Part shown: positions 43,745 to 55,300 of the stretch, one piece after another
Numbering within the stretch: the first letter of the stretch is position 1
Layout: each line of letters begins with the position of its first letter
DNA from: Closterium sp. Naga37s-1
Taxonomy: Eukaryota > Streptophyta > Zygnematophyceae > Desmidiales > Closteriaceae
Direction: 5' to 3'
DNA length: 64,000 bases
NCBI GenBank assembly: GCA_947471745.1
Contig: CANJKZ010001158.1
Span: 1-64,000 of the forward strand
Position numbers and translations under genes: made by a program
The notes under the pieces: model-generated
What the model was told of the DNA's origin: nothing
What the model saw: the letters and a program-made list of their open reading frames with translations, nothing else
The model's database searches: none

Positions 43745-44224
43745 TGAAATTGGCGAGGACTCGGTGTAGCCCAAATCGAGCGCATCCCCACAGATTTTCA
43801 GTGCGAAAACAAACCCCCACCACCACCCCGCGGTCGCCACGCAACATTTTTTTGGTTTTGGGGATGTCGATACATTCGGCCGTGAACGATTTAGCACGTT
43901 CAGAAACCTCTTGTAGGTTGTTTTAACGTTTCAATGCGGTTCTTCAAGGTCATGCACTTCGCTCCGGAAAACCCTGCTGGACCGATACTATGGTGTGTAG
44001 TGTCGAGTCCACCCACCCTTGTGCCGGTGCTCCAGTACTGCAGGCGTGTCGTATGGAAAAGTCGCATGGAAGGGTCGCATGAATTGTCGCAAACATACTC
44101 CCCATGCTGTGTGCTCTTGTAAGGAAAATTCCTTTTCCTTACTTCGCGCTCCTGCTTACCGCGTACAAGACCATTCCTGCCATTGGCACCCAACAGTGAA
44201 ACGTTACCCGCTCGCGACACTCGC
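43745..44224. other. Unique spacer, no gene recognised
   Basis: About 480 bases without a convincing reading frame or repeat; a run of T and AC-rich stretches only. Confidence 0.5.
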
Positions 44225-44323
44225 TGTGAAATTACAATCTTACTTGTAGGCTATAGTGGGGCACTCCTTATGGAGTACAATACTTCTAGGGCTAGTACTT
44301 GTACCCCAACTCTTGCTAATCCA
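44225..44323 (+). repeat. Diverged, truncated copia LTR fragment
   Basis: TGTGAAATTACAATCTTACTTGTAGGCTATAG... resembles the first 100 bp of the element B LTR and stops where the LTR of element C begins. Confidence 0.7.
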
Positions 44324-44450
44324 CGTCATAATGTTATAGTGCTTACATTTGTGTAGGCTATAGTGGGGTAGCCCATAAGGGGTACAACCCAATTAGGGTT
44401 AGTACTTGTACCCAACTCTTTCATAGTTCATTCATTCTCGTTCATTCTCT
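44324..44450 (+). repeat. 5' LTR of element C (3' end deleted)
   Basis: Matches 51397-51516 with about four substitutions after the first bases (CGTCATAATG versus TGTCAAAATG), then jumps from CATTCTCT to TTCAGAGCAGG. About 45 bp comprising the LTR end and the first bases of the PBS are missing. Such a copy could no longer prime replication. Confidence 0.8.
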
Positions 44451-44514
44451 TTCAGAGCAGGTCCTCCGCTAGGACTGGTTTTTTTTTTCCTTGGGCCCAC
44501 CACTGCACTGCTCC

Positions 44515-45250
44515 TAGCGACCCTCGTGTCGCCCCTTGGCCAGTCGCCCCTAGGCCCGTTGCTCCTAGGCCGGCCCGTAGGCCCTAGTCAGAGCGCCCCT
44601 AGGCCCGTCGTCCCGGCCCCTTGCCCCTAGCCCGCGCTTCGGCCCGTCGACCCCTAGCCAGCGCTTCGGCCCGTCGACCCTAGCCCGCGCGCCCGGCCCG
44701 TCGACCCCTAGCCCTAGCACCCGGCCCCGTCGACCCCTAGCCCGTGCCCCGGCCCGTCGACCCCTAGCCCTAGCGCCCGGCTCCGTCGACCCCTAGCCCG
44801 CGCCCCGGCCCGTCGACCCCTAGCCCGCGCGCCCAGCATGTCGACCCCTAGCCCGCGCGCCCGGCCCCGTCGACCCCTAGCCTGCGCGCCAGGCCCCGTC
44901 GACCCCTAGCCAGCGCCCCGGCCCCGTCGACCCCTAGCCCGCGCCCCGGCCCCGTCGACCCCTAGCCCGTGCCCCGGCCCTGTCGACCCCTAGCCCGCGC
45001 GCCAGGCCCCGTCGACCCCTCGCCCGCGCCCGGCCCCGTCGACCCCTAGCTCGCACCAGGCCCCGTCGACCCCTAGCCCGCGCCCCGGCCCCGTCGACCC
45101 CTAGCTCGCTTGCCCGGCCCCGTCGACCCCTAGCCCGCGCCCCGGCCCGTCGACCCCTAGCCCGCGCCCCGGCCCCGTCGACCCTAGCCGCAGCGCCCCG
45201 GCCCCGTCGACTCCAGCCCGCGCGAACCGGCCCAGTCGCCCCTAGCCCGC
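44515..45250 (+). repeat. GTCGACCCCTAGCCCGCG minisatellite leader of element C
   Basis: Some 25 units of about 24-30 bp (core GTCGACCCCTAGCCCGCGCC plus CCGGCCCC), each with a SalI site, followed by a C-run at about 45396-45424 and a CTGCTGCTCCTG stretch before the gag ATG. Confidence 0.88.
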
Positions 45251-45390
45251 GCGCCCCGGCCCGTCGCCCTTAGGCCCCCGGCCCCTCACTCTCGGCCCCG
45301 CGGCCCATTGCTCCAGACCCCACGGCCCGTCGCTCCTTGGCCCCACAGCCCAACGCCCCTAGGCCTCCGGCCCTTGGCCATTCTTTCTTG

Positions 45391-45426
<36 letters not shown>

Positions 45427-45527
45427 TCTCTGCTGCTCCTGCATGCTGCTCCTGCGTGCTGCTACTGCTACTGCTACTGCTGCCTGCTGCCTGCCCTGCT
45501 TCTCCCCGCTCTGCATGCTCCGCCGCT

Positions 45528-48500
45528 ATGGCTTCACTTCGAGTTCTCGCATTCAAACATGAGGGCAGACCGGTTCAGTTTGACACGTGGCTCGACGACC
45601 TGCAGCTGTACCTACTGAGCGATTCTAAGGACAGTTTTTCGCTGTTTGACCTCGCGTCAGGCGCTACTGCCCCTCCCACCACAGCTGACAGTGCGACTCG
45701 CTCACAGTGGCTTACTCGCGACACTGCTGCCCGCTTAGCCATTCGCAACCACCTGCCGTTAGCCGAATGCGCTCACTTCGGACAGCACAGGACAGCACAG
45801 GCCCTGTACGACGCTGTAGTCGCTCGCTACTCCTCGCCTACCACTGCTGCTCTAGGCCGACTGCTACTGCCCTACCTGTTCCCCGAGCTGTCCGCCTTTG
45901 CCACAGTAGAGGACCTTGTTTCCCACCTGCGCACTAGCGACGCTCGCTACCGCGCTACCGTCCCTGCTGTGTTCCTTGACAAGAACCATCCCCCGATGTT
46001 CATCACCCTCTAGTCCATAGTCACTCGCCTCCCTGACTCTTTTCGCTCTGTCAAGGACCACTTTCTCTCACTTGGCCCCACCTCCCTTATTGTTGACCTA
46101 CTCGAGCAGCACCTCCTTGCAGCTGAGAAAAGTGCAGTTGCTGTAGGTGCTGCTCGTGGCACTCCGCACCCGCCCTTTTTTGAGGGGTGCTCCCCCTCCC
46201 CCCTTGCCCCCACCTACGCCTCTCCTGCTGCTGCAGACGTCCCTGTTGCTGAGGACGTCGGGGCTGCTTCTGCTAGCGCGAAGCGCCGCAGCAGCAAGGG
46301 CAAGGGTGGCAGGGGCGGTGGAGGTGGCAGCGGTGGTGGTGGAGGTGGCAGTGGGAGTGGTGGTGAGGGCAGCGGTGGAGGTGGTGGAGGCGGTGGAGGT
46401 GGTGGCAGCGGTGGGAGTGGTGGCGGGAGTGGGGGCTCTGGTGGCGGCGGTGGAGGCAGCGGTGGGAGTGGTGGCGGTCGGACTGGAGCTCGGCGAGGAG
46501 ATTCCGGAGGTGGACAACTGTAGCAACAGCAGCAGCGTCAGAGCGAGACCCAGTCGCCCCAGCAGCTTCGTGAGTGGTTGTTTCAGCGTGGGACGTCTGG
46601 GGGTAGTGATAGTTGCCCATATGTCATTCGCACGGGTGACCGTGCTGGTCAGACATGCAGGAAGCCTCACACTCAGCACCGCTGCTTATCCCGCCTAGAC
46701 GACGCTTGGCGCGCAGAGTTTGGTGACGAGGCTGAGCGCCCCCGCTGGGCAGAGCTGCTTAGGTATGGAGTTGATATCTTTGCTCTTGACTATGATGCTA
46801 TCCTTGCTGCTATGTATGCCTTGTCTGTTAGTGGTGAGGGTGACTGTTACCGGTGTGTGCAACCTGACCCAGGTATAGCGGCTGCTGCTCTAGGTGCTAG
46901 TGAGTCTGGTACTCTCCCTGGTACTGCGCCTGCTGAGGCCTTGCACACCTTCACGTTGGACTCAGGTGCCTCGCGCTGTTTCTTTCGTGACAACACCACT
47001 CTCACTCCTCTCCCTGCACCTGTGCCGGTCCGACTGGCTGACCCCTCTGGGGGCCCGGTCGTTGCCCGTTCCTCTACAAACTTGGAGAGTACCGCTGCCC
47101 TCCAGGATGCGATGGTCACTACCACTACTCCTGGGGGTCAACGTGTGTCGAACTGCACGTGTACCCGGACGGGTCGTCACCTGGCCACGTTCACTCGTCG
47201 GCCAGGGTCGAGTCTGTAGACACTCGCTACCGAGCCTCCTCAGGTAGCTGCGTCTGCTCAGGTGTCTGCGTCAGGTCAGGTAGCACCCCCTTGCTTGTGT
47301 CGCCTCTTGTCGCACCAGACTCTTCTCTGGCACCACCGCCTTGGTCACCCCTCCTTGCCACGCCTGCGTGGCATGCACTCCCGTCTCCTTGTCTCTGGTC
47401 TTCCCAGGTCTCTGCCTCCCCTCTCGCCCTCGCCTGCTCCGCCCCGCCTTCCGTTCGTCGAGGGGCGGCAGCGCGCTGCTCCTCACTCCTCCTCGTTTCC
47501 CCCGACGACTGCTCCTGTGCAGACTCTCCACATGGACGTGTGGGGCCCAGCCCGCGTCAGTGGACAGTGCCGCGAGCGTTAATTTCTGTTAGTTGTTGAC
47601 GACTACACACGGTACACCACGGTCTTCCCCTTATGCAGCAAGGATTTGGTCGTTGATGTCTTGATCCCTTGGATCGGCACAGTCCGTCTCCAGCTACGCG
47701 AGCGGTTCCGCCAGGACCTTCCTGTCCTGCGTCTACACTCTGACAGAGGTGGTGAGTTCTCCTCTGACCTCCTGCGGATGGGGGGCATTCTCCAGTCGTT
47801 CACGCTTCCGGACTCCCCTCAGCAAAATGGGATTGCTGAGTGCCGCATTGGCTTAGTCATGGAGGTTGCTCGTACCTCCATGATCCATGCGGCTGCTCCT
47901 CATTTTCTGTGGCTGTTTGCGGTCCGGTATGCTGCGCATCAGCTCAACCTCTGGCCCCGTGTCTCCTTGCCGGAGACCTCGCCCACACTGCGTTGGACGG
48001 GGAAGGTTGGCGATGCGTCGGTGTTCCGGGTCTGGGGTTCTCGTGCCTTTGTTCGCGATACTTCCGCGGACAAGCTCTCCGCCTGCGCCATTCCCTGCGT
48101 CTTCCTTAGCTTTGTCCTTGACGTGCCTAGATGGCAGTTTTACCACCCTACCTCGCGCCGTGTCCTCCCCTCTCAGGACGTCACGTTTGACGAGTCGGTT
48201 CCCTTTTACCGTCTCTTCCCCTACCGCTCTGCCCCTCTCCCTCCCCCGCCGCTCTTCCTTGCTCCAGGTCCCCCTTCGGTAGATCCCCTCCCTCCTCAGG
48301 GTCCTGCTCCCTCAGGTGTCTCTCAGGTAGACCCACCCCCTGGTGCTGTGCCTGGTGGGGTAGCTATAGACTCAGGTGCTGCTAGAGGTACTGCGTCTGG
48401 GGGTGCTGAGCGTGGGGGTGCTGCGCCTGAGACTGGGGGTGCTGAGCCTGGGGGTGCTGAGACTGGGGGTGCTGAGACTGGGGGTGCTGAGCCTGGGGGT

Positions 48501-51207
48501 GCTGAGCCTCAGGGTGTTGAGCCTGAGGGTGCTGAGTCGGAGGGTGCGGAGTCTGGAGGTGCTGAACCTCAGGGTGCTAAGCCTCAGGGTGCTGCTTCGT
48601 CTGGAGGTTCTGCTGGTACTTCGCCGAGACTGTCTCCGCAGCAGCTGCGTGTGTGGCTTGTTCGGTGCGCACGCCTTCGGAGTGGAGCTCCCACAGCTGG
48701 AAGTGCTGGAGTTACTGCTGGAGCTGATGCTCCTGGAGGTACTGCGGCTACTGGTCCTGGTGGTGCTGGTACCCGGGGTACAAGAGCTGCCGGGACTGGT
48801 GGTGCTGGGGGCGCTGGAGCTTGAGACCCTACCGAGTCTGGAGCTGTTGGAGCTGGAGGCTCTGGTGCTGGTAGCGCTGGAGATGGAGGAGCTGGAGTTG
48901 GAGCAATGGCGCTGGTGGTGCTGGAGTAGGAGGCCCTGGCGTGGGAGGCGCTGGAGCTGGAGGTGCTGGAGCTGTTGCCCCTTGAGGCACTGTGCGGCCG
49001 CGACCGTACTTTGTTCCCCTGCTTCAGCAGGTTCTTGGTGTCCCGTCTTCTGCTAGCCTTACTCCTCCCTTACTGTGTCCACCGCCTGACCAGTCACAAC
49101 CGTCGTTACAGCCAGCCTCCCCACTACCTGCTCCCTCTCCTTACACTGAGCAGACTGGAGGTCTTACAGAGCGTCGTGAGCCTGTGTCTCGTCCTGCCTC
49201 CCCTGTTCGCACTGGTCGTCGCGTTTCTCGTCCGCGTCCTCCTCCTCTCCCCGGCACACACGCTATGACACTTCGTCCTTCCTCTGTTCCACTGCGTGTT
49301 CCTTTGCCTGCTCCTCCTGAGTCCTCTCTTCCTGCCGTCCCTGACCCTGAGTCTGACCTAGCTCGTGCTGCCAGTCCCACTGTCTCTCGTCTCCTCGCCA
49401 CTGCTGTCACTGACCCTTCCTTTGAGTCTGCTGCTGCATCTGCCCTCGTTGCTGAGCTGCTTGACTTTGCTGCTCCCTGTCGTCTAGACTACGCCATTGG
49501 TCTTGTTGCTGACTCTGCGTCTGCCAGTCCTCCGTCCGTTGGGGGTGAGTGTGCTCTTGGCACGGACGTCCTTGAGGACAGGCAGGAGGACTTTGAGTGT
49601 CTTGCAGCTGCTGTACCTCGTTTCGCTTCCATGCTGCTTGCCCCTGAGGGAGACCCGGATGCACCAGACATCTCGACCCCGCGCTCTTACGCAGAGGCGA
49701 TTACGGGTCCTTACTCCTCTTAGTGGCAGGCAGCCATGGATACCGAGATGGCATCCTGGAAGTCCACAGGCACCTATGTCGACGAGGTTCCCCCACTTGG
49801 GGCGAACATAGTTGATGGCATGTGGATTTTCAGGGTGAAGCGTCCGCCGGGTTCTCCGCCTGCCTTCAAGGCGCGTTACGTTGCTCGAGGCTTCAGTCAG
49901 CGACAGGGGGTTGACTACTTCCAGACCTTCTCCCCCACCCCGAAAATGACTACTCTTAGGGTGTTGCTGCACGTCGCTACTCAGCGTGACTACGAGTTGC
50001 ACTCTCTGGACTTCAGCACAGCTTTCCTGCAGGGCAGCCTGCACGAGGAGATCTGGCTGGGCCGCCCACCTGGCTTCACTGGGTCGTTTCCTGCAATTAC
50101 CCATTGGAGCCTTCGGCGGCCAGTCTACGGTCTCTGCCAGGCGCCTCATGAGTGTCACGACACACTGAGCCGTCGCTGTTTCTACGCACTGACACCTCGC
50201 TGCCGCCGTTCTACGTCCTCGTGTACGTCGATGACCTGGTCTTTGCCACTGCTCACATAGAGGCACTGACCCTTGTGAAGTCGGAGCTACAGAAGAGACA
50301 CACCTGCACTGACCTAGGTGAACTGCGCAGCTATCTTGGCTTGCAGATCACCCGGGACAGAGCACGGCGCACCATCACACTGACTCAGTCACACATGGTG
50401 CACCAGGTCCTTCAGCGCTTCGGCTTCCAGTTCTCCTCGCCACAGCCCACTCCTCTGTCTACCGGCCACTCGCTCTCAGCTCCACCTTCGGACGAGTCCG
50501 TAGAGCCGAGTGGTCCGTACCCAGAGCTTGTGGGTTGCCTCATGTACCTGATGACGTGCACACGACCTGACCTCGCGTACCCTCTTAGCCTCTTGGCTCG
50601 CTACGTGGCTCCCGGTAGGCACCAAACGGTGCATTGGGATGCTGCAAAGAGGGTACTGCGTTACTTGTTTAGTACGTCGGGCATGGGGCTCGTGCCCTGA
50701 GGACGGGGTCCAGTTGTCCTCACCGGTCACGTAGACGCTTCTTGGGTTGACGACTCAACAACGCAGCGGTCATTACAGGGTTACACCTTCAGCCTTGGCT
50801 CTTGCTCTGTTTCCTGGCGGTCTACCCGCTCGTCTTCGGTTCTGAGCTCCAGTTGTGAGGCTGAGATCTACATAGGGGCCATGGCTGCACAGGAGCTACG
50901 CTGGCTCACCTACCTGCTTACTGACTTCGGAGAGCAGCCTCGTTCGCCTCCAGTTCTGTACGTAGACAACAAGGCCATGATTGCCTTGTGTCAGGAGCAC
51001 AGACTGGAGCACAGAACGAAGCACAACGCTCTGCGATACTTCCTTGCTCGAGAGTTGCAGCAGCGTGGCCAGCTTCGTCTTGCGTACGTGGCCACTCGGG
51101 CCAACACTGCTGATATATTCACCAAGGCACTTCCGCCTGGTGATCATCAGCGCTTCTCTACTGTGTTAGGCCTTGTGCCTACTTTGCCTCACTCGCTCAC
51201 TGCTTGA
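45528..51207 (+). pseudogene. gag-pol: gag-pol of element C (broken by stops, frameshift and deletion)
   Basis: Start ATG 45528 (MASLRVLAFKHEGRPVQFDT). Gag runs in frame through stops at 46011 and about 46518, a polyglycine stretch and the CPYVIRTGDRAGQTC...H...C motif. Protease (LDSGASRCFF), a stop at 47217 (Tyr codon in relatives), HHCC finger, a stop at 47580, and integrase (LHSDRGGEFSSD, QQNGIAE) follow in the same frame to the GGAE-repeat linker and a TGA at 48822. After a frameshift the pre-RT and RT run from 48992, with TAG at 49721 and the YVARGFSQRQGVDYFQTFSP region. A deletion of about 46 bp near 50165 removes RT residues before LVYVDDLVFATA. RNase H ends at 51207, interrupted at 50698. 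Confidence 0.9.
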
Positions 51208-51396
51208 GTCTGCTTGTACTGTGATCTATATATATACCTGCATGTTTACACTTGCTAGGGTATGATCACTGTATTGTTTGTTCTCTTTTATATAACTATG
51301 ACTGTGTGGTGACTTCGTGATCCACCCTGAGCTTGCTTTGCTTTTCTTGACTGGTCTTGTGGCCACTTGTTCTCCCCCACTTTGCCTATGGGGGTG

Positions 51397-51560
51397 TGTC
51401 AAAATGTTATAGTGCTTACATTTGTGTAGGCAATAGTGGGGTAGCCCATACGGGGTACAACCCAATTAGGGTTAGTGCTTGTACCCAGCTCTTTCATAGT
51501 TCATTCATTCTCGTTCATTCTCTTGATAATCCAATCATTCTTGCACTGTTGATTCTTACA
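51397..51560 (+). repeat. LTR shared by elements C (3') and D (5')
   Basis: 164 bp, TGTCAAAATGTTATAG...GATTCTTACA. It is preceded by the purine tract TATGGGGGTG of element C and followed by the primer site TGGTATTCAGAGCAGG (51561) and leader of element D. Confidence 0.88.
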
Positions 51561-51575
51561 TGGTATTCAGAGCAG

Positions 51576-52327
51576 GAAACCTGTTAGGTTTTTAGGGCCC
51601 ACCGATCATTCCGCTAGCTCCTGCCCGAAGCGCCCTTGCGATGTCCGGCCCTCTCGCACAGTATCACGCTGCTCTGCAGCTACTCGCACGGTCTGCCCTA
51701 GCGAGCTGCCCTACTGTCACGCGCGCCCCTGCTGCCCGCGAGCAGCCCCTGCCCCGCGCGCCCCTGCTGCCCGCGTGCAGCCCCTGCCCCGCGCGCCCCT
51801 GCTGCTTGCGAGCAGCCCCTGCCCCGAGCGCCACTGCTGCCTGCAAGCAGCCCCTGCCCTGCACGCCCCTTCTTCTCGCGAGCAGCTCCTGCGCCAGCGC
51901 GCCCCGCAGCCTAGCGCGCCAGCGCGCCCCGCGGCCCAGCGCGCCAGCGCGCCCTGCAGCCTAGCGCGCCAGCGCGCCCCGCAGCCCTAAGTGCGCCAGC
52001 GCGCCCCGCAGCCCAGCGCGCCAGCGCGCCCCGCTTCTAAGCGTGCCAGAGCGCCCCGGAACCCTAAAAGCGCCAGTGCGCCCTGCTGCCCAGCGCGCCG
52101 CTGCTGCATGAGCTGCTGCTGCTAAGCGCTGCTACTGCTGCTCCTACTACTACTGCTACGACTGCTGCTACCACTGCTGCTGCTGCTCGTGCTGCCGCTG
52201 CTGGCACTACTGCTGTTACTGCACTAGCCTGTGCCCTGCTGCCCACGCACTCTACTGGCCTCAACAGTCACTACAGCAGTCACTACTGCTGCCCTTGCGC
52301 CGCTGCTACTGACTGCCACTGCCTGTG
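51576..52327 (+). repeat. Leader of element D: GCCAGCGCGCCCCGCAGCC and CTG-rich repeats
   Basis: Tandem units of about 20-25 bp (CGCGCCCCTGCTGCC; GCGCCAGCGCGCCCCGCAGC) fill 51720-52090, followed by GCTGCTACTGCTGCTCCTAC repeats to the ATG at 52328. No gag sequence. Confidence 0.82.
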
Positions 52328-55300
52328 ATGGCCACTATCACAGTAGTCGCAACGGCTAGGGGGGTGGACAGCAGCAGCTACTACCTCTCCCGGACACGCA
52401 ATCCCCGCAACAACTTCGCGAGTGAGTTATTAGCGAGCCCGTCCAGGTGGTGGAGGCTTTGGTTTTCTGCGTACTATAAAGCGGCGGCAGCAAAGTCAAC
52501 AGGAGACCTTCTCCCCACGGCTGCTTAGTGAGTTGTTTTCTCAGCGATGTGTCCCTGGTTCTGAGTAGGTTGCCGCACTAGGTGCTAGTGAGCCTGCTGT
52601 CGCTCCAGGTGCTAGTGAGTCTGTTGCAGCTTTAGGTGCTCGTGTGTGTCCCACCATAGGTCCTGCATCAGCTGAGGCCTTGCACACTTTCACACTTGAC
52701 TCAGGCACGTCACAATGCTTCTTTCGTGACTGCACCACACTCACACCACTTGCTGCACCAGTACCAGTCTCACTGGCTGACCCCGCTGGGGGCCCAGTAG
52801 TCGCACGAGCCTCCACTGTCCTCCCGTGTCCAGCAGTCCCCTCCGGTTCTCTGTCAGGTCTCCACCTCCCCACGTTCTCGACGAACTTGGTGAGCAACGC
52901 TGCCATTCAGGATGTCTGGGTTGATACATTTATTCCTAGAGGGCAGTGTATGGCGATCTGTACGTGCTCCCGGACTGGCCGTCACGTGGCTACGTTCACT
53001 CGACGGCCTGGGTCTAGTCTGTACACACTGACCACTGCGTCTGCACAGGTGGCTGAGGCAGGTCAGGTGGCTGCGTTGAGTCAGGTGTCTGCGTTTGGTC
53101 AGCTTGCAGCGTCTTACTCGTGTCGGGTACTCTCCCACCAGACTCTCCTCTGGCACCACCACCTCGGTCACCCCTCCCTGCCGCGTCTCCGCAGCATGCA
53201 CTCTCGTCTCCTTGTCTTTGGCCTTCCCAGGTCCCTGCCCTCCCTCCCGCGCTCGCCTGCCCCGCCGTGCCTTCCTTGTGTCGAGGGGCGGCAGCGCGCC
53301 GCTCCTCACTCCTCCGAGTTTCCTCCGACCACTGCTCCTCTGCAGACTCTCCACATGGACGTTTGGGGCCCGGCCCCCCGTCGGTGGAACGGACCAGGAG
53401 CGCTACTTCCTGCTGGATGTTGACGACTACACACGCTACACCACTGTCTTCCCCTTGCGGCGCAAGGCGGACGTTAGCGGTGTTTTGATCCCCTTAATCC
53501 GTGCTACTCATCGCCAGCTGCATGAGCGGTTTCGTTGGAACTTCCCAGTCTTGCGTCTGCACTCTGACAGGGGCGGTGAGTTCTCTTCTGACCTCCTTGC
53601 GGAATCCTGTCGAGACAAGGGCATCCGCCAGACGTTCACGCTTCCGACCTCTCCTCAACAGAAAGGGATTGCTGAGCATCGCATTGGCTTGATCATGGAG
53701 GTTGCACATACCTCCATGGTCCATGCGGCTGCTCCCCATTTTCCGTGGCCGTTTGTAGTCCGATACGTTGCGCATCAGCTCAACCTCTGGTCCTGTGTCT
53801 TTCAGCTAGAGACTTCGCCCACACTTCGGTGGACGGGGAAGGTTGGCGATGCATTGGTGTTTTGGGTCTGGGGCGCGTTCTCCCTTGTTCGCGATGCCAA
53901 AGCAAGTAAGCTCTCCTCTCGCACTCTCCGCTGCGTCTTCCTTGGCTTCTCCACCGACGCCCCGCCTTGGAAGTTCTACCACCCGCGCTTGCGTCAAGTC
54001 TTCTCCTCTCAGGACGTCACCTTTGACAAATCTGTCTGTTTCTATAGGCTACACCCGCACGCGTCCCACCCGGCCCCCCTAGCGCCTCTTTTCTTGGTAC
54101 CAGCCCCCCCCCCCCCCCCCCCGGTAGAACCCCTCCCCCCACAGGGTCCTGCTCCCTCAAGTGTGTCTCAGGTAGACCCACCCCCCTTGGTTGAGCCTTT
54201 GGAGATCTCTTCTGACTCCTCTAGCCCAGCTGAGGGGGGTGACCCCGCCGCTGACAACACGGCGGCCTCTCATCGCTCTCCACGCTTGGAGACCCCCCTT
54301 GTTTTCCGCCTCGGCCGTCTTCGCCGCCTCCGCTGCCTGCTGCTGTGGACTCAGGAGCTGAGACTGCAGGTGCTGAGCCTTGGGGTGCTGAGTCAGAGGG
54401 TGAGGGTTCGGGGGGTGCTGCGACTGGGGGTGCTGGTTCTGGGGGTGCTGCAACTGGGGGTGCTGACTCTGGGGGTGCTGAGTGTCCTAGTGGCGGTGGA
54501 GCTGTGGGTGACCCTGCTGGAGGTCCTGGAGTTGGACAGCCACCGCAGCCTGATCTACTTGAGACACTCTCGCCGCAGGCGATTCGTGCGTGGATCGTTC
54601 GGCGAGGCAGTCCTCGTGGTGGAGGGTACGGTTGGAGCTGCTAGTCCTGGATGTACTGCAGGTGCTGGAGGTGCTGGAGGTACTGCTGGAGCTGCTGGCA
54701 CTAGAGGTGCTAGTGCTGGAGGTGCTGGAGGTACTGCTGGTGCTGGAGGCGCTGGAACTGGAGTTACAGGAGGTGCTGGAGCTGCTGGTCTTGGAGGTGC
54801 TCATACTGGAGGTACTGGAGCTGCCGAAGCTGGTGGTGCTGCTGGTGCTAGAGGTGCTGGTGCTGCAGGTGCTAGTGGTGCTACTGGGACTGGAGGCGCT
54901 GGAGGTGCTACTGGTGCTGGAGGTGCTGGAGCTGCTGGTCCTGGAGGTGCTCGTACTAGAGGCGCTGGAGCTGCCGGAGCAGGTGGTGCTGCTAGTGCTG
55001 GAGGTGCTGGAGGTGCTACTGGAGCTGCTGGCACTGGAGGTGCTGGAGGTACTGCTCGTTTTGGAGGCGCTGGAGCTGGAGTTATTGGAGGTACTGGAGG
55101 TGCTGGAGCTGCTGGTCCTAGAGGTGCTCCTACTAGAGGTGCTGGAGCTACCGAGTCAGGTGGTGGTGTTGGTGCTAGAGGTGCTGGAGTTGCTGCTGGA
55201 GCTGTTGGCAGTGGAGGTGCTGGAGGTACTGCTGGTGCTAGAGGTGTTGGCGCTGCCAGAGCTCGTGGTGCTGCTGGTTCTGGAGGTGCTGGAGGTGCTA

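Larger units (their letters stand above)
44324..51560 (+). mobile_element. Ty1/copia LTR retrotransposon, element C (gag-bearing, decayed)
   Basis: Runs from a 3'-truncated 5' LTR (44324-44450) to a full LTR (51397-51560), with leader, gag, protease, integrase, linker, RT and RNase H between. Damage is mostly point nonsense mutations in one continuous frame, plus a small deletion in RT. Its 3' LTR is followed by a second primer site and leader, so it doubles as the 5' LTR of element D. Confidence 0.88.
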
